A DNA stretch of 38,848 nt from Desulfobacteraceae bacterium UBA5616 (GTDB lineage: Bacteria; Desulfobacterota; Desulfobacteria; Desulfobacterales; UBA5616): assembly GCA_002423615.1 (NCBI GenBank), contig DIKO01000034.1, positions 1-38,848 of the forward strand, in the 5' to 3' direction. The notes under the pieces were generated by a model. It saw nothing but the letters and a program-made list of their open reading frames with translations. It searched no databases and was not told the DNA's origin. The number at the start of each line of letters is the position of its first letter. The first letter of the stretch is position 1. Of this stretch, positions 16,925-25,357 are shown one piece after another. A program made the translations under genes and the position numbers.

Positions 16925-17350
16925 TTAAAAAGGGATATCGTCATCCACGGGGCCAGTGTCTCCGGCGCCGGGGGGGAAGGATTGCTTATTCTGGGGGGCC
17001 TTTGAAGCACCTCCTTCTTGCCGGGGCCCTAAAAACTGAACCTCCGAGGCCAGAATTTCCGTCATATAATGGGTTGCCCCATCTTTTTCCCAGGATCTCG
17101 TCTGGAGTCGACCTTCCACATAGACCTGACTTCCCTTTGAAAGGTATTCCCCGCAGATTTCACCAAGTTTTCTAAAGGCGACGATACGGTGCCATTCCGT
17201 CTTTTCCTTTTTTTCCCCGGAGCCTTTGTCCGTCCAGGTAAGCGACGTGGCAATGGTGAAATTGGCCACCGCAGTGCCGTCAGGCATATATCTCATTTCA
17301 GGATCTCTTCCTAAATTACCAACCAGAATGACCTTGTTTACGCCCGCCAT
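16925..17350 (-). CDS. ssb: Single-stranded DNA-binding protein
   Basis: 141 residues. It has the OB-fold start NKVILVGNLGRDPEMRY, the central EWHRIVAFRKLGEICGEYL and YVEGRLQTRSWEKDG, a flexible Gly/Pro/Gln linker, and the acidic C-terminal tail ending DDDIPF that recruits replication and repair proteins. This is the standard bacterial SSB, with an N-domain of about 105 residues. The start has GGGAGGAGG upstream. A 21-bp palindrome lies 42 bp upstream of the start codon. Confidence 0.97.
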   Translation of the reverse strand: MAGVNKVILVGNLGRDPEMRYMPDGTAVANFTIATSLTWTDKGSGEKKEKTEWHRIVAFRKLGEICGEYLSKGSQVYVEGRLQTRSWEKDGATHYMTEILASEVQFLGPRQEGGASKAPQNKQSFPPGAGDTGPVDDDIPF

Positions 17351-17392
17351 GGATTGCCTCCTCCCAATTCGTGTTGAATTATTGTAAATTAC

Positions 17393-17413
17393 TTAAAATA
17401 AACCTTATTTTAA
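17393..17413. promoter_or_regulatory. 21-bp perfect AT-rich palindrome upstream of ssb
   Basis: TTAAAATAA and TTATTTTAA are perfect 9-bp arms around ACC. It lies in the 243-bp divergent region between ssb (minus) and the aldehyde oxidoreductase gene (plus), just upstream of a TACAAT -10 candidate for ssb. It is either an operator or a fortuitous AT-rich hairpin. The rest of the region shows no gene. Confidence 0.4.
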
Positions 17414-17593
17414 TTTTATGATGATGATAGAAGAGAATATATACCTGTTGATGCCAGAATGATGTGGAGAAAATATACTCAAAACATAACCGCATGTCAA
17501 CCGATTATCTTGCCGGTGAATTCAGGGCCCATGAAATACACTTCAATTTATTGCACATTTAAACGCGATGGGATATAGGGGGGATTAAAGCGC

Positions 17594-19390
17594 ATGGCAG
17601 AAAAAACACCTCGAATTCAACCGGATCTGAAAGAAAAGGATTTCCCCATCATGTTCGGATGGACAGGCAGAATATTGATTCTGGATCTCACCGACCGCAA
17701 ATATGATGCAGCGTGTCCGGCTCCGGAGATTTACCGTGATTTCATCGGCGGCCGCGGGCTCGGGGGGAATTACCTGAAAAACGACATCACACGGAGGTGG
17801 GACGACCCGGCGATGCCGCTTATTTTTATGACCGGCCCCCTGGTGGGAACCCTATCCCCGACCTCCGGGCGTATGGCGGTGATGTCCCGTTCCCCCCTGA
17901 CCGGGACCACCGGGGATGCTTCCGTTGGAGGGCGTTTCGGAACCGAGCTGAAAAAGGCGGGGTGGGACGGGATCATCTTCAAGGGAAGGGCTGACGGGTT
18001 AACCGGAATCGAAATTGTTGATCAGGACGTGGTTTTTACGGATGCGGCACGTTTCCAGGGTCTATCGGTCTCAAAAATTCAGGATCAACTGGGGAAACAG
18101 GGGGCCTTTGCCGCAGTGGGCCCGGCGGCTGAAAACGGGGTGTGTTTCGCCAACATCATGTTTGACGGACATTACGCCGCCGGCAGAAATGGACTGGGGC
18201 TGGTGTTCGCATCGAAAAATCTGAAGTATGTCTCGGTTTCCGGAACCCGGAGGATCCGGGTCTTCGATCGCCTTTCGTTAAAAAAAGCCCGGGAGGATAT
18301 CCTTCGCCTGGGGGCCGCGTCCCCGGTTCTGATGGGAGAGCTGGGCATCACCCGGTTCGGGACGGCGGCTTTATTTGATTTGACCCATAGCCGGAGAATG
18401 ATGCCCACGGATAATTTCCGCAGGACCTTTTTTGAACCGGCGGGTAAAATCAACGCCCATGCCTATCACCAAAAGTTCGGATATCGAAAAACCGGTTGCA
18501 AAGGCTGTCATATTCTGTGCAAGAAAAAAGGCGCCTCCGGGGAAATTTTGCCGGAGTTCGAGGCCATGAATCATTTCAGCGCCCTGTTGAACAACACGGA
18601 TATGAACGTGGTGGTGAACGCCAACCGGATCTGCAACGATATGGGCATGGACGCTATTTCCGCCGCCGGGACACTCGCCTGCTGCATGGAAATCCAGAAC
18701 CGGCCCCTGGCCGCAAATGACATCATCAGACTCTTGCAGGATATCGCCATGGGCCGGGGCGAGGGAAAAGCCCTGGGCCGGGGGGCTTTTGAATACGCCA
18801 AAGCCCATGGAAACCCTGAGGCGGCCATGACGGTTAAAAAACAGGAACTCCCGGCCTACGATCCCAGGGGCGCCTGCGGAATGGCTCTGGGGTATGCCAC
18901 CTCCACCCGGGGCGGGTGCCATTTAAGGTCGTACACCATCGGAAACGAAGTTTTGCGGAAACCCGTGCCCACCGACCGGTTTTCATTTGCCGGAAAAGCC
19001 CGGATCGTTAAAATCGCCGAAGATGCCAACGCGATTATCGACTCCCTGACGGCCTGCAAATTCATGTTTTTCGCAGCATCCCTGGAGGAATATGCCAAAG
19101 CCTTAACCGCCGTGACCGGATTTCCATCTTCGGGTCAGGAACTGTTGAAAACCGGTGAGAGAATCTGTTATAGGGAAAGAATGATGAACCATCAAAACGG
19201 CTTTACCGATGCGGACGACGACCTCCCCCAAAGGTTTTTTCAATCCCCGGGATCGGGAACAGCCTGGATGGGAATTCCCGCCCTTTCCCGCGAAGACTTC
19301 ATGATGGCCAGGCACGCCTATTACCGAATTCGGGGGCTGGATGAAAAGGGCCGGCCCCAGGCCTGGAAAATCAGAGAACTGGGACTTTAA
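17594..19390 (+). CDS. Tungsten-type aldehyde:ferredoxin oxidoreductase
   Basis: 598 residues, full family length. The AOR N-domain begins FGWTGRILILDLTDR, with the cofactor-binding GGRGLGGNYL, TGPLVGTLSPTSGR and later DAISAAGT. The [4Fe-4S] ligands are C302, C305 and C309 (GCKGCHILC), with the distant fourth C488 in IIDSLTACKF. The enzyme oxidises aldehydes to carboxylates, reducing ferredoxin at a tungstopterin; the specific aldehyde is unknown. ATG 17594 has GGGGGGA upstream; most family members begin near FGWTGR, so ATG 17651 is an alternative. TTGCAC-17 bp-TATAGG (17551-17579) resembles a promoter. The stop overlaps the aldolase ATG by one base, so the two are tightly coupled. Confidence 0.93.
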   Translation: MAEKTPRIQPDLKEKDFPIMFGWTGRILILDLTDRKYDAACPAPEIYRDFIGGRGLGGNYLKNDITRRWDDPAMPLIFMTGPLVGTLSPTSGRMAVMSRSPLTGTTGDASVGGRFGTELKKAGWDGIIFKGRADGLTGIEIVDQDVVFTDAARFQGLSVSKIQDQLGKQGAFAAVGPAAENGVCFANIMFDGHYAAGRNGLGLVFASKNLKYVSVSGTRRIRVFDRLSLKKAREDILRLGAASPVLMGELGITRFGTAALFDLTHSRRMMPTDNFRRTFFEPAGKINAHAYHQKFGYRKTGCKGCHILCKKKGASGEILPEFEAMNHFSALLNNTDMNVVVNANRICNDMGMDAISAAGTLACCMEIQNRPLAANDIIRLLQDIAMGRGEGKALGRGAFEYAKAHGNPEAAMTVKKQELPAYDPRGACGMALGYATSTRGGCHLRSYTIGNEVLRKPVPTDRFSFAGKARIVKIAEDANAIIDSLTACKFMFFAASLEEYAKALTAVTGFPSSGQELLKTGERICYRERMMNHQNGFTDADDDLPQRFFQSPGSGTAWMGIPALSREDFMMARHAYYRIRGLDEKGRPQAWKIRELGL

Positions 19391-20571
19391 TGGCGTCCTC
19401 AATCCATCGGTATGAACAGAAAATGATCCGGCAGAAACTTGCCGACCCCGGAGAGATCCTGATCGGCGAACGGGATGCCGAAATCCTCTGGAACCGGGAC
19501 CACCCGGATTTGCCGGTGCTGGAAAACATATTCACCGGCCTGAACATCAACTCCCTGCTCCTTGCCCGCCCCGCCGAACCCTATGGAACCATCATCGACC
19601 ATCTGGCGCGGACCCTTCCCGATGCCATCACATTGAAAGACAATGAAACCCGCACGTTTCTACACGACATTCCAGTGGTGGAAAATTTTACCGCCGATGC
19701 GGTCATTGAACGTCTGATGGGCAGAAAATGCGTCATTGTCCGGGACCGGGGCATCGTGACCTGGGGGGCCGTGAGCCCCGAACAGACCTTTGTGAATTTT
19801 TCATCGGTTCTTTTCAGTTGCTTTGTCAAATTTTTCGCCGATCATCTATCCCTTTCCGCCGGAGGACGGCTTACGGAGGAAGGAACGGCTGCGTTTGAAA
19901 AGGCCGTTTCCCATCTCGCCCCTTTCCCGGAAATCACCGCGGACCTAAAAAAAGGACCTTTCCGAAAGGAGGAAGACGTTTACGAAGCCGTCAGCCATGC
20001 CGGCAAACCCGTTGTCCGTTACGGCCTGGTGGACTCGGTGATGGGGAATGTGTCTTATCGTTTTCACGATACCCTGTATATCAGCCAGACCGGAAGTTTT
20101 CTGGACGAACTGGAAGGCGCCATCGACCCCTGCCCCCTGGACAACTCTTCCTGTGCGGGCATTACCGCCTCCTCGGAGCTGCCCACCCATTTGAAAATTG
20201 TCAGAAATACACCCTATAAAGCGGTTTTACACGGTCATCCCAAATTCGCCGTGATCATGTCCATGGTCTGTGAAAAAGAAGACAAGTGTGATTTTGCCGG
20301 TCGCTGCCACCTCAACTGTCCGGATGACAGAACCGTGGCGGATGTCCCCATTGTCGCCGGCGAGTCCGGTACCGGGCCCAGGGCCATCGTCAATACGGTC
20401 CCTGACGCCGTTTCCCGTCATGGGGCGGCCATTGTTTACGGACACGGCGTTTTCACCGCCGGCGAGGACGATTTCATCAAACCGTTTTCATTGCTCTGGA
20501 ATATCGAGAAAAAGTGCCGGGAAGCCTATTTCAGGCGATTGGAAATGACTGATCATCACCAGAAGAGATAA
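19390..20571 (+). CDS. Class II aldolase/adducin family protein with Cys insertion
   Basis: 393 residues, nearly twice a normal class II aldolase. The C-terminal half (about 195-380) has the active site: MGNVSYR (218-224), E263 in SSELPTH, the zinc histidines H281/H283 in VLHGHPK, and H352 in YGHGVF. The N-terminal half looks like a decayed copy of the same fold (VIVRDRGIVTWGAVSPEQTF) without the metal histidines. Between the HxH motif and the last His is a four-Cys stretch (C294, C300, C306, C310) that could hold a second metal. Such enzymes split or join phosphosugars through an enediolate. The 1-nt overlap with the aldehyde oxidoreductase suggests that the aldehyde product is oxidised by that partner; this is inference. 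Confidence 0.82.
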   Translation: MASSIHRYEQKMIRQKLADPGEILIGERDAEILWNRDHPDLPVLENIFTGLNINSLLLARPAEPYGTIIDHLARTLPDAITLKDNETRTFLHDIPVVENFTADAVIERLMGRKCVIVRDRGIVTWGAVSPEQTFVNFSSVLFSCFVKFFADHLSLSAGGRLTEEGTAAFEKAVSHLAPFPEITADLKKGPFRKEEDVYEAVSHAGKPVVRYGLVDSVMGNVSYRFHDTLYISQTGSFLDELEGAIDPCPLDNSSCAGITASSELPTHLKIVRNTPYKAVLHGHPKFAVIMSMVCEKEDKCDFAGRCHLNCPDDRTVADVPIVAGESGTGPRAIVNTVPDAVSRHGAAIVYGHGVFTAGEDDFIKPFSLLWNIEKKCREAYFRRLEMTDHHQKR

Positions 20572-20580
20572 AGAGTTCCC

Positions 20581-22206
20581 ATGGAGAATAAAACGGTAAA
20601 TATAGACAGCACCTGGAAATTGACCGATGTTCTGGACCTGGAATATTTCATTCATGCAGACCGGGACCAGAGTGAAGATGCCTTGGATAACAGGGATCGA
20701 AAATTCTTTATCGACCGGATCCAGCCGGAGCTGAAAAAACAAAACCTCCGGGCCGCCCCCGGCAATTCCCTTGTCATCCGGCTGTGGCTGGAACTCCGGC
20801 GGCGGGAGTTTAAGGGGGCCGGGGGAAAACCCCGTTACCTTCCCGGGGAGAGATTTCGCGAAGTTTACCGGCTGTTGCGGTGGTTCTTCATTTTTGCCGG
20901 TGCCGCAACCGGATTTCTAATGGCGGCTGCCGTACTTCATTACACCGGAGACCAGCCCATTAATGTCGCCATTTATCTGGGGGTTCTTGTGTTCATCCAG
21001 GCAGTTTTCATGATCATCCTCCTGCTTTTCCTGGTTTTCCGGAAGCTCCGCCCGAAAAGTTCGCATCTGCCGCCCTTTTATGGCGCAGCAATCAATCTAT
21101 TCGCCGGGATGATGGAAAGAGTCCACCGGAACGTTATGAAAAAAGCCCGGGGAGAAATGGATCAGAAAGGCCTGAACGGTTATCCGTCGGCCCTGGAACT
21201 TTTGCAAACCAGGCGGAAAGTCAGGGAAACGGTATTCTACCTCCCCCTGTTTATCCTGTTCCAGATTTTCGGCATGTGCTTTAATATCGGCGTCCTTACG
21301 GCAACCCTGATCCGCGTGGCCGCCACGGACCTGGCATTCGGATGGCAGTCCACACTGAACGTCAGTGGTCCTGTTGTATTCCGCATGGTCCGTCTCACGG
21401 CCGGGCCCTGGAGGTGGTTGCTGCCGCCGGGAGCGGCCCACCCCACGGAGGCGCAAATAGAGGGAAGCCGAATGATATTAAAGGACGGCATTTACCACCT
21501 GGCAACCCAGGACCTTGCCGCCTGGTGGCCTTTTTTATGCCTTTGCGTCGTGTTTTACGGCCTGTTGCCCAGGATGGCGCTTTTTTTAGCCGGTGTGTTT
21601 ATTCAGAAAAGGGACCTTTTGAAACTGGATTTCAATACGGCGGAGTGCGACCGGATCATGACCCGATTGACTTCCCCACTGGTGTTTTCTACAGGTGGGA
21701 AAAACGAAAACGCCGATGCCTTTTCCCGTCCGGGTGGTATTTTTGAGGAAGAGAACCGGACCCATGCCGATCTTCTGAAGTATGACACCCAGTGTATGGC
21801 GTTGATTCCGGAGGAGATTTTTGACCTGTGCCCGTCCGACGAACTACTGATGCGGTTTTCCAACCGGTTCTCCCTGAAGGGAATCGAACGGGTTAAAGTG
21901 ACCCTGGATGTGGAGGAGGACCGACATGTGTTTGAGGCGCTTTCGCAAAAATATCGGAAAGGGCGCATGCCCAACCTGTTTTTGCTTATGGAAGCATGGC
22001 AACCTCCCATAAAAGAGACCTTGTCCTATTTACGGGAATTAAGACGCGTTCTGGACGTTCACCTGCTGATTTACATCGGACTGATCGGAAAACCCGGAAA
22101 AGACACCATTTTTACACCGGCGGCGGATTCGGACTTCATCCTCTGGAAACGGAACATCGCAGGTTTGAATGATCCCTATATCCGCCCGGAAAGGTTGAAC
22201 CCCTGA
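20581..22206 (+). CDS. DUF2868 membrane protein
   Basis: 541 residues. The cytoplasmic N-terminal 95 residues open with WKLTDVLDLEYFIHADRDQ. Membrane segments follow near 98-118, 126-152, 216-240 and 312-342, then a soluble C-terminal domain of about 190 residues. The arrangement and the adjoining DUF3482 GTPase identify DUF2868, which in many proteobacteria is encoded immediately before a DUF3482 GTPase. No function is established. The pair may form a membrane-anchored GTP-controlled complex. It begins 9 bp after the aldolase stop and overlaps the GTPase start by one base. Confidence 0.83.
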   Translation: MENKTVNIDSTWKLTDVLDLEYFIHADRDQSEDALDNRDRKFFIDRIQPELKKQNLRAAPGNSLVIRLWLELRRREFKGAGGKPRYLPGERFREVYRLLRWFFIFAGAATGFLMAAAVLHYTGDQPINVAIYLGVLVFIQAVFMIILLLFLVFRKLRPKSSHLPPFYGAAINLFAGMMERVHRNVMKKARGEMDQKGLNGYPSALELLQTRRKVRETVFYLPLFILFQIFGMCFNIGVLTATLIRVAATDLAFGWQSTLNVSGPVVFRMVRLTAGPWRWLLPPGAAHPTEAQIEGSRMILKDGIYHLATQDLAAWWPFLCLCVVFYGLLPRMALFLAGVFIQKRDLLKLDFNTAECDRIMTRLTSPLVFSTGGKNENADAFSRPGGIFEEENRTHADLLKYDTQCMALIPEEIFDLCPSDELLMRFSNRFSLKGIERVKVTLDVEEDRHVFEALSQKYRKGRMPNLFLLMEAWQPPIKETLSYLRELRRVLDVHLLIYIGLIGKPGKDTIFTPAADSDFILWKRNIAGLNDPYIRPERLNP

Positions 22207-23636
22207 TGACCCAGCCACACCAGATCCCGGTATTCGCTATCGTGGGACATCCCAACGAAGGAAAGTCTTCCGTTGTTTCCACCCTGTCCGAGGACGACAG
22301 CGTCCCCATTGCGCCGACGCCGGGCACCACCGTTGTCTGCCGGACCTATCCGGTTACCATCGACGGTGAAGAAATTATCCGGTTTGTGGACACACCGGGT
22401 TTTCAATCCCCCAAAAGGGCACTGAACTGGTTTAAGCGCTACGCCGGGCCGGAACAGCACCAGGTCCAGGCGTTTATTGCGGAACACGAAAACATTCCCG
22501 AATTTAAGGATGAATGTGAATTGCTGACCCCCATCGCCCGGGGAGCGGGGATTATATACGTGGTGGACGGTTCCCGTCCCGTGAGAAACGATGACCGGGC
22601 GGAAATGGAAATCCTGAGGATGACCGGACGTCCCCGGATGGCCGTCATCAACGCCAAGACAGCAGAAGATACCTGGCTTGACCCGTGGAAAAACGAATTC
22701 CGGAAACATTTCAACATGGTCCGTGTTTTTAACGCCCACCATGCCACATACGGGGAAAGGATCGATCTGCTCACCAGCCTGAAATCCATCGACCAGGACT
22801 GGGAACCGGCCCTGGAAAGGGTGATCGCCGCCTTCAGGCAGGACTGGGACCGGAGAAATACCAGAACCGCACAATTGATTGCCGAGATGCTGGAATCATG
22901 TCTGGGTTATACCGCCGTGGAGACTTACTCCCGTGAATCCGAAGTGCTGTCCGCCAAAAAAAGACTGGTCGACAGGTATCGGAAAGACATCGGAGAACTG
23001 GAAAAAAAGGCGCATCAGCAGATTAAAAAACGCTTCAAGCACAATATCTTCGATTACGAACTGCCTCCCCGTTCCATCGTCAAGGAAGATCTTTTCGACA
23101 AACGCACCTGGCAGGTCCTGGGCCTCACATCCAAACAGCTCGCCCTGGCCTCGGCCATTGCCGGCGGTGTGGCAGGGGGCGTGATAGACGCGGCCCATGC
23201 GGGCTTAAGCTTCGGTGTTTTCACCGCTATCGGCGGACTGGTGGGAGCGGGCGCCGCCCTCCTGGGAGGCGCCCGAATGGCCAGGACAAGAGTCGTCGGC
23301 CTGAAACTGGGCGGATTTCAAATCCAGATCGGTCCCAACGAAAACATTCAATTCTTGTATGTTCTTCTGGACCGGGCCTTCATTTATTATTCCCACATCA
23401 TCAACTGGGCACACGGCAGAAGAGGTCTTGCCGAAAATAATCCCGGCCCGTCAGGTTACGGCTCGGAAAAAATCGGATATACCACCCATTGGGATGAAAA
23501 TTCGAAGAAAATATGCCGCCGTTTCTTTCAAAAAGTCCGAAATCAGGAAGATTACGGCGAAGAGAAGAAACAGATGACCGGACTCATCAAAAAGACCCTG
23601 GAAGAAATCTCGGAAAGCCGCATAAAGCAGACATAA
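22206..23636 (+). CDS. Era-like GTPase with C-terminal DUF3482 domain
   Basis: 476 residues. The N-terminal GTPase domain has a P-loop GHPNEGKS (14-21), a G2 threonine in PGTT, and DTPG (62-65). The base-specificity motif appears as NAKT (149-152) instead of NKxD, so nucleotide preference may differ. The DUF3482 region follows, with a glycine-rich hydrophobic stretch near residues 310-360 (SAIAGGVAGGVIDAAHAG and beyond) that could insert into a membrane. TGATG joins it to the DUF2868 gene. Function is unknown for the family. It ends 2 bp from the stop of the convergent 31-residue membrane peptide gene. Confidence 0.87.
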   Translation: MTQPHQIPVFAIVGHPNEGKSSVVSTLSEDDSVPIAPTPGTTVVCRTYPVTIDGEEIIRFVDTPGFQSPKRALNWFKRYAGPEQHQVQAFIAEHENIPEFKDECELLTPIARGAGIIYVVDGSRPVRNDDRAEMEILRMTGRPRMAVINAKTAEDTWLDPWKNEFRKHFNMVRVFNAHHATYGERIDLLTSLKSIDQDWEPALERVIAAFRQDWDRRNTRTAQLIAEMLESCLGYTAVETYSRESEVLSAKKRLVDRYRKDIGELEKKAHQQIKKRFKHNIFDYELPPRSIVKEDLFDKRTWQVLGLTSKQLALASAIAGGVAGGVIDAAHAGLSFGVFTAIGGLVGAGAALLGGARMARTRVVGLKLGGFQIQIGPNENIQFLYVLLDRAFIYYSHIINWAHGRRGLAENNPGPSGYGSEKIGYTTHWDENSKKICRRFFQKVRNQEDYGEEKKQMTGLIKKTLEEISESRIKQT

Positions 23637-23638
23637 AA

Positions 23639-23734
23639 TCAGATGATCATCGTATAGACGATAAAAACAGCGATGGATATTCCCATGATGATAAATACCA
23701 CCTTCAGAATTTTATCACTCTTGTCTTCTTGCAT
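23639..23734 (-). CDS. 31-residue single-span membrane peptide
   Basis: A short frame on the minus strand, preceded by an almost ideal ribosome site (AAGGAGGGG, 4 nt before the ATG at 23734). It encodes a charged N-terminus (MQEDKSDK) and one continuous hydrophobic helix (VVFIIMGISIAVFIVYTM, residues 12-29), ending TGA. The charge pattern predicts a single-pass membrane peptide. It lies 165 bp downstream of the second sensor kinase gene in the same direction, and converges on the DUF3482 GTPase gene with a 2-bp gap. Small membrane peptides next to sensor kinases sometimes modulate them; here that is speculation. Evidence for a gene is the site plus the helix only. Confidence 0.62.
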   Translation of the reverse strand: MQEDKSDKILKVVFIIMGISIAVFIVYTMII

Positions 23735-23838
23735 TCTTCCCCTCCTTGTAAAAAAATAAGTTGCGCATCATGAATCCATGGATCAAATGCCATGGTTCTC
23801 CTGCCGGATTTCAAAAACGGAGGTATCCTATCATGGGA

Positions 23839-23869
23839 AGATTACAAATATCTTTCCGTGAGATTACAA
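23839..23869 (-). promoter_or_regulatory. 22-bp-spaced direct repeat upstream of the small membrane peptide
   Basis: TTGTAATCT occurs twice on the minus strand (23869-23861 and 23847-23839), exactly 22 bp apart, two helical turns. The core GTAATCT resembles the 11-bp units of elements A-C. It is 105 bp before the peptide start. It may be a site for either OmpR-type regulator, but the middle 11-bp unit is not conserved. Confidence 0.35.
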
Positions 23870-23899
23870 TTTTGAAAGGTTTGTCGGATTGCGGTTTTC

Positions 23900-25357
23900 T
23901 TAAGGAAACACGGGAGAAGGCGGCTTTTCACTTAAAAAGGCCGTTTCAAGGCGAGGATGTTCATAAACGGGCAATTCCACTGTAAAAATAGACCCTGATC
24001 CCGGTGCGCTGGACACTTGAACCTGCCCCATGTGGGCGTGCACCACTGCGCTCACCACGCTTAGCCCTAATCCAAGACCTTTGTGGGCGTCACTTCCTCC
24101 CCGGTACAACCGGCCCCAGATTTTCAGGATTTCTTCGGGTGGGATCCCAATACCTGAATCAGACACCTCAATCTGAACGCGGCCGGGCAGATTTTTAATG
24201 CAAACGCCCACCTCCCCGCCGGGATCGGTGAATTTCACGGCATTGTCGAGGAGATTGGCTATCACCTGGCTGATTCGGTCGGCATCCGCTACGAGCAAGG
24301 CTTCACCGGGAAAATCCGTCCGGATCCGGATGTCTCTTTCTTCCGCAACATAACCATACATATCCACGATCTCCCGGGCCAATTGCACCAGGTTCAGCTC
24401 CTGGATCCGGAGCCGCAGGGTTCCTGCTTCCGCCTCTGAAATATCCATCAGCATATGGAGCATGCGAAGGATGCGATCGGATTCATCCAAACATTCCTGC
24501 AGGGCCTCCCGGTATGCTGCTGCCGTATGGTCCTTTTGCAATGCTGATTCAGCAAGGTTCCGAAACCGGGTCATGGGTGTTCGCAGATCATGGGCTACGC
24601 TGTCCAGAGACCCTTTCATCCCCTGAATCAGCTTATTGATTTTTCCGATCATGCGGTTGAAAAGCCTTCCCAGTTCATCAAGTTCATCACCGGTGAAGGT
24701 TTCGGTGACCCGGGCGTCCATCTTTCCGGACTCTATGGATTCCATCGTGAGAATCAGGTTGCGAAGGGGCAGCAGTGCACGCCGGGACAACAGTGCGCCT
24801 CCCCCTGCAGCCAGAAGAATCAACGGAATGGAAATCACCAGAAAGCTCTCTTTATAGCGCTGCAGATCCGACAACCGATCTTCGGTGCTGATCCCCACCT
24901 GGAAAAGGCTGCCGTCCGGGTGGGCCGCGGTGAAAATTTCAAGGGTATAGGTCTGGGTCCGGTTCGGCAGGCGTATCCATTTTCCCGGTGTCTGCCCATC
25001 CATTTTTTCCAGGGACGCCAGATCGAAGTCCTTCCAGTATTGGGGTAAAAAGATCAGACTGTCACTTCCGTCCCTCTTAAGCGACCGGGTAAAAAAAGGG
25101 TTGTTTTTACGGTAACTGTCAATTTCCGTTACCCTGCGGTAAAAGGCCTCCCAGCCTCCGGTTCGGTATTGTTCCTGCAGGCTTTCCACTTCACCGGCGA
25201 TCATTCGCCGATCCTGCCTTGCCAGGGTGGTCTCCAGAAACAGATAGGCAAAGACGGTCAATCCGACGAAACTGAATGCAAAGAGGAGGGAATACCCGGC
25301 TGCGATTTTAAAGCCGATGGTTCTGACGGGTTTAAGAATCCGTTGTATTAATGGCAT
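23900..25357 (-). CDS. Two-component sensor histidine kinase (second system)
   Basis: 485 residues from ATG 25357 (MPLIQRILKP). The frame runs 35 codons further upstream, but that part lies deep inside the regulator gene. TM1 is about 18-42, the periplasmic sensor 43-170, TM2 171-191, HAMP about 192-245. H256 is in SVAHDLRTPMTRFRN. The ATPase domain has DNAVKFTDPGG, SDSGIGIPP and GLGLGLSVV. The F-box reads IWGRLYRGG where the first system has IFDRFYRGD. The C-terminus carries a tail of about 25 residues after the ATPase fold. It overlaps its regulator by 26 nt. Organisation and domain plan are the same as in the first system, so the two are probably old paralogues; the signal is unknown. Confidence 0.93.
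   Translation of the reverse strand: MPLIQRILKPVRTIGFKIAAGYSLLFAFSFVGLTVFAYLFLETTLARQDRRMIAGEVESLQEQYRTGGWEAFYRRVTEIDSYRKNNPFFTRSLKRDGSDSLIFLPQYWKDFDLASLEKMDGQTPGKWIRLPNRTQTYTLEIFTAAHPDGSLFQVGISTEDRLSDLQRYKESFLVISIPLILLAAGGGALLSRRALLPLRNLILTMESIESGKMDARVTETFTGDELDELGRLFNRMIGKINKLIQGMKGSLDSVAHDLRTPMTRFRNLAESALQKDHTAAAYREALQECLDESDRILRMLHMLMDISEAEAGTLRLRIQELNLVQLAREIVDMYGYVAEERDIRIRTDFPGEALLVADADRISQVIANLLDNAVKFTDPGGEVGVCIKNLPGRVQIEVSDSGIGIPPEEILKIWGRLYRGGSDAHKGLGLGLSVVSAVVHAHMGQVQVSSAPGSGSIFTVELPVYEHPRLETAFLSEKPPSPVFP

Noticed and set aside
23761..23985. Plus-strand frame with GGAGG before an internal ATG at 23834
   Set aside because: Overlaps the end of the second kinase, has no domain, and the same DNA is better explained as the upstream region of the minus-strand membrane peptide.
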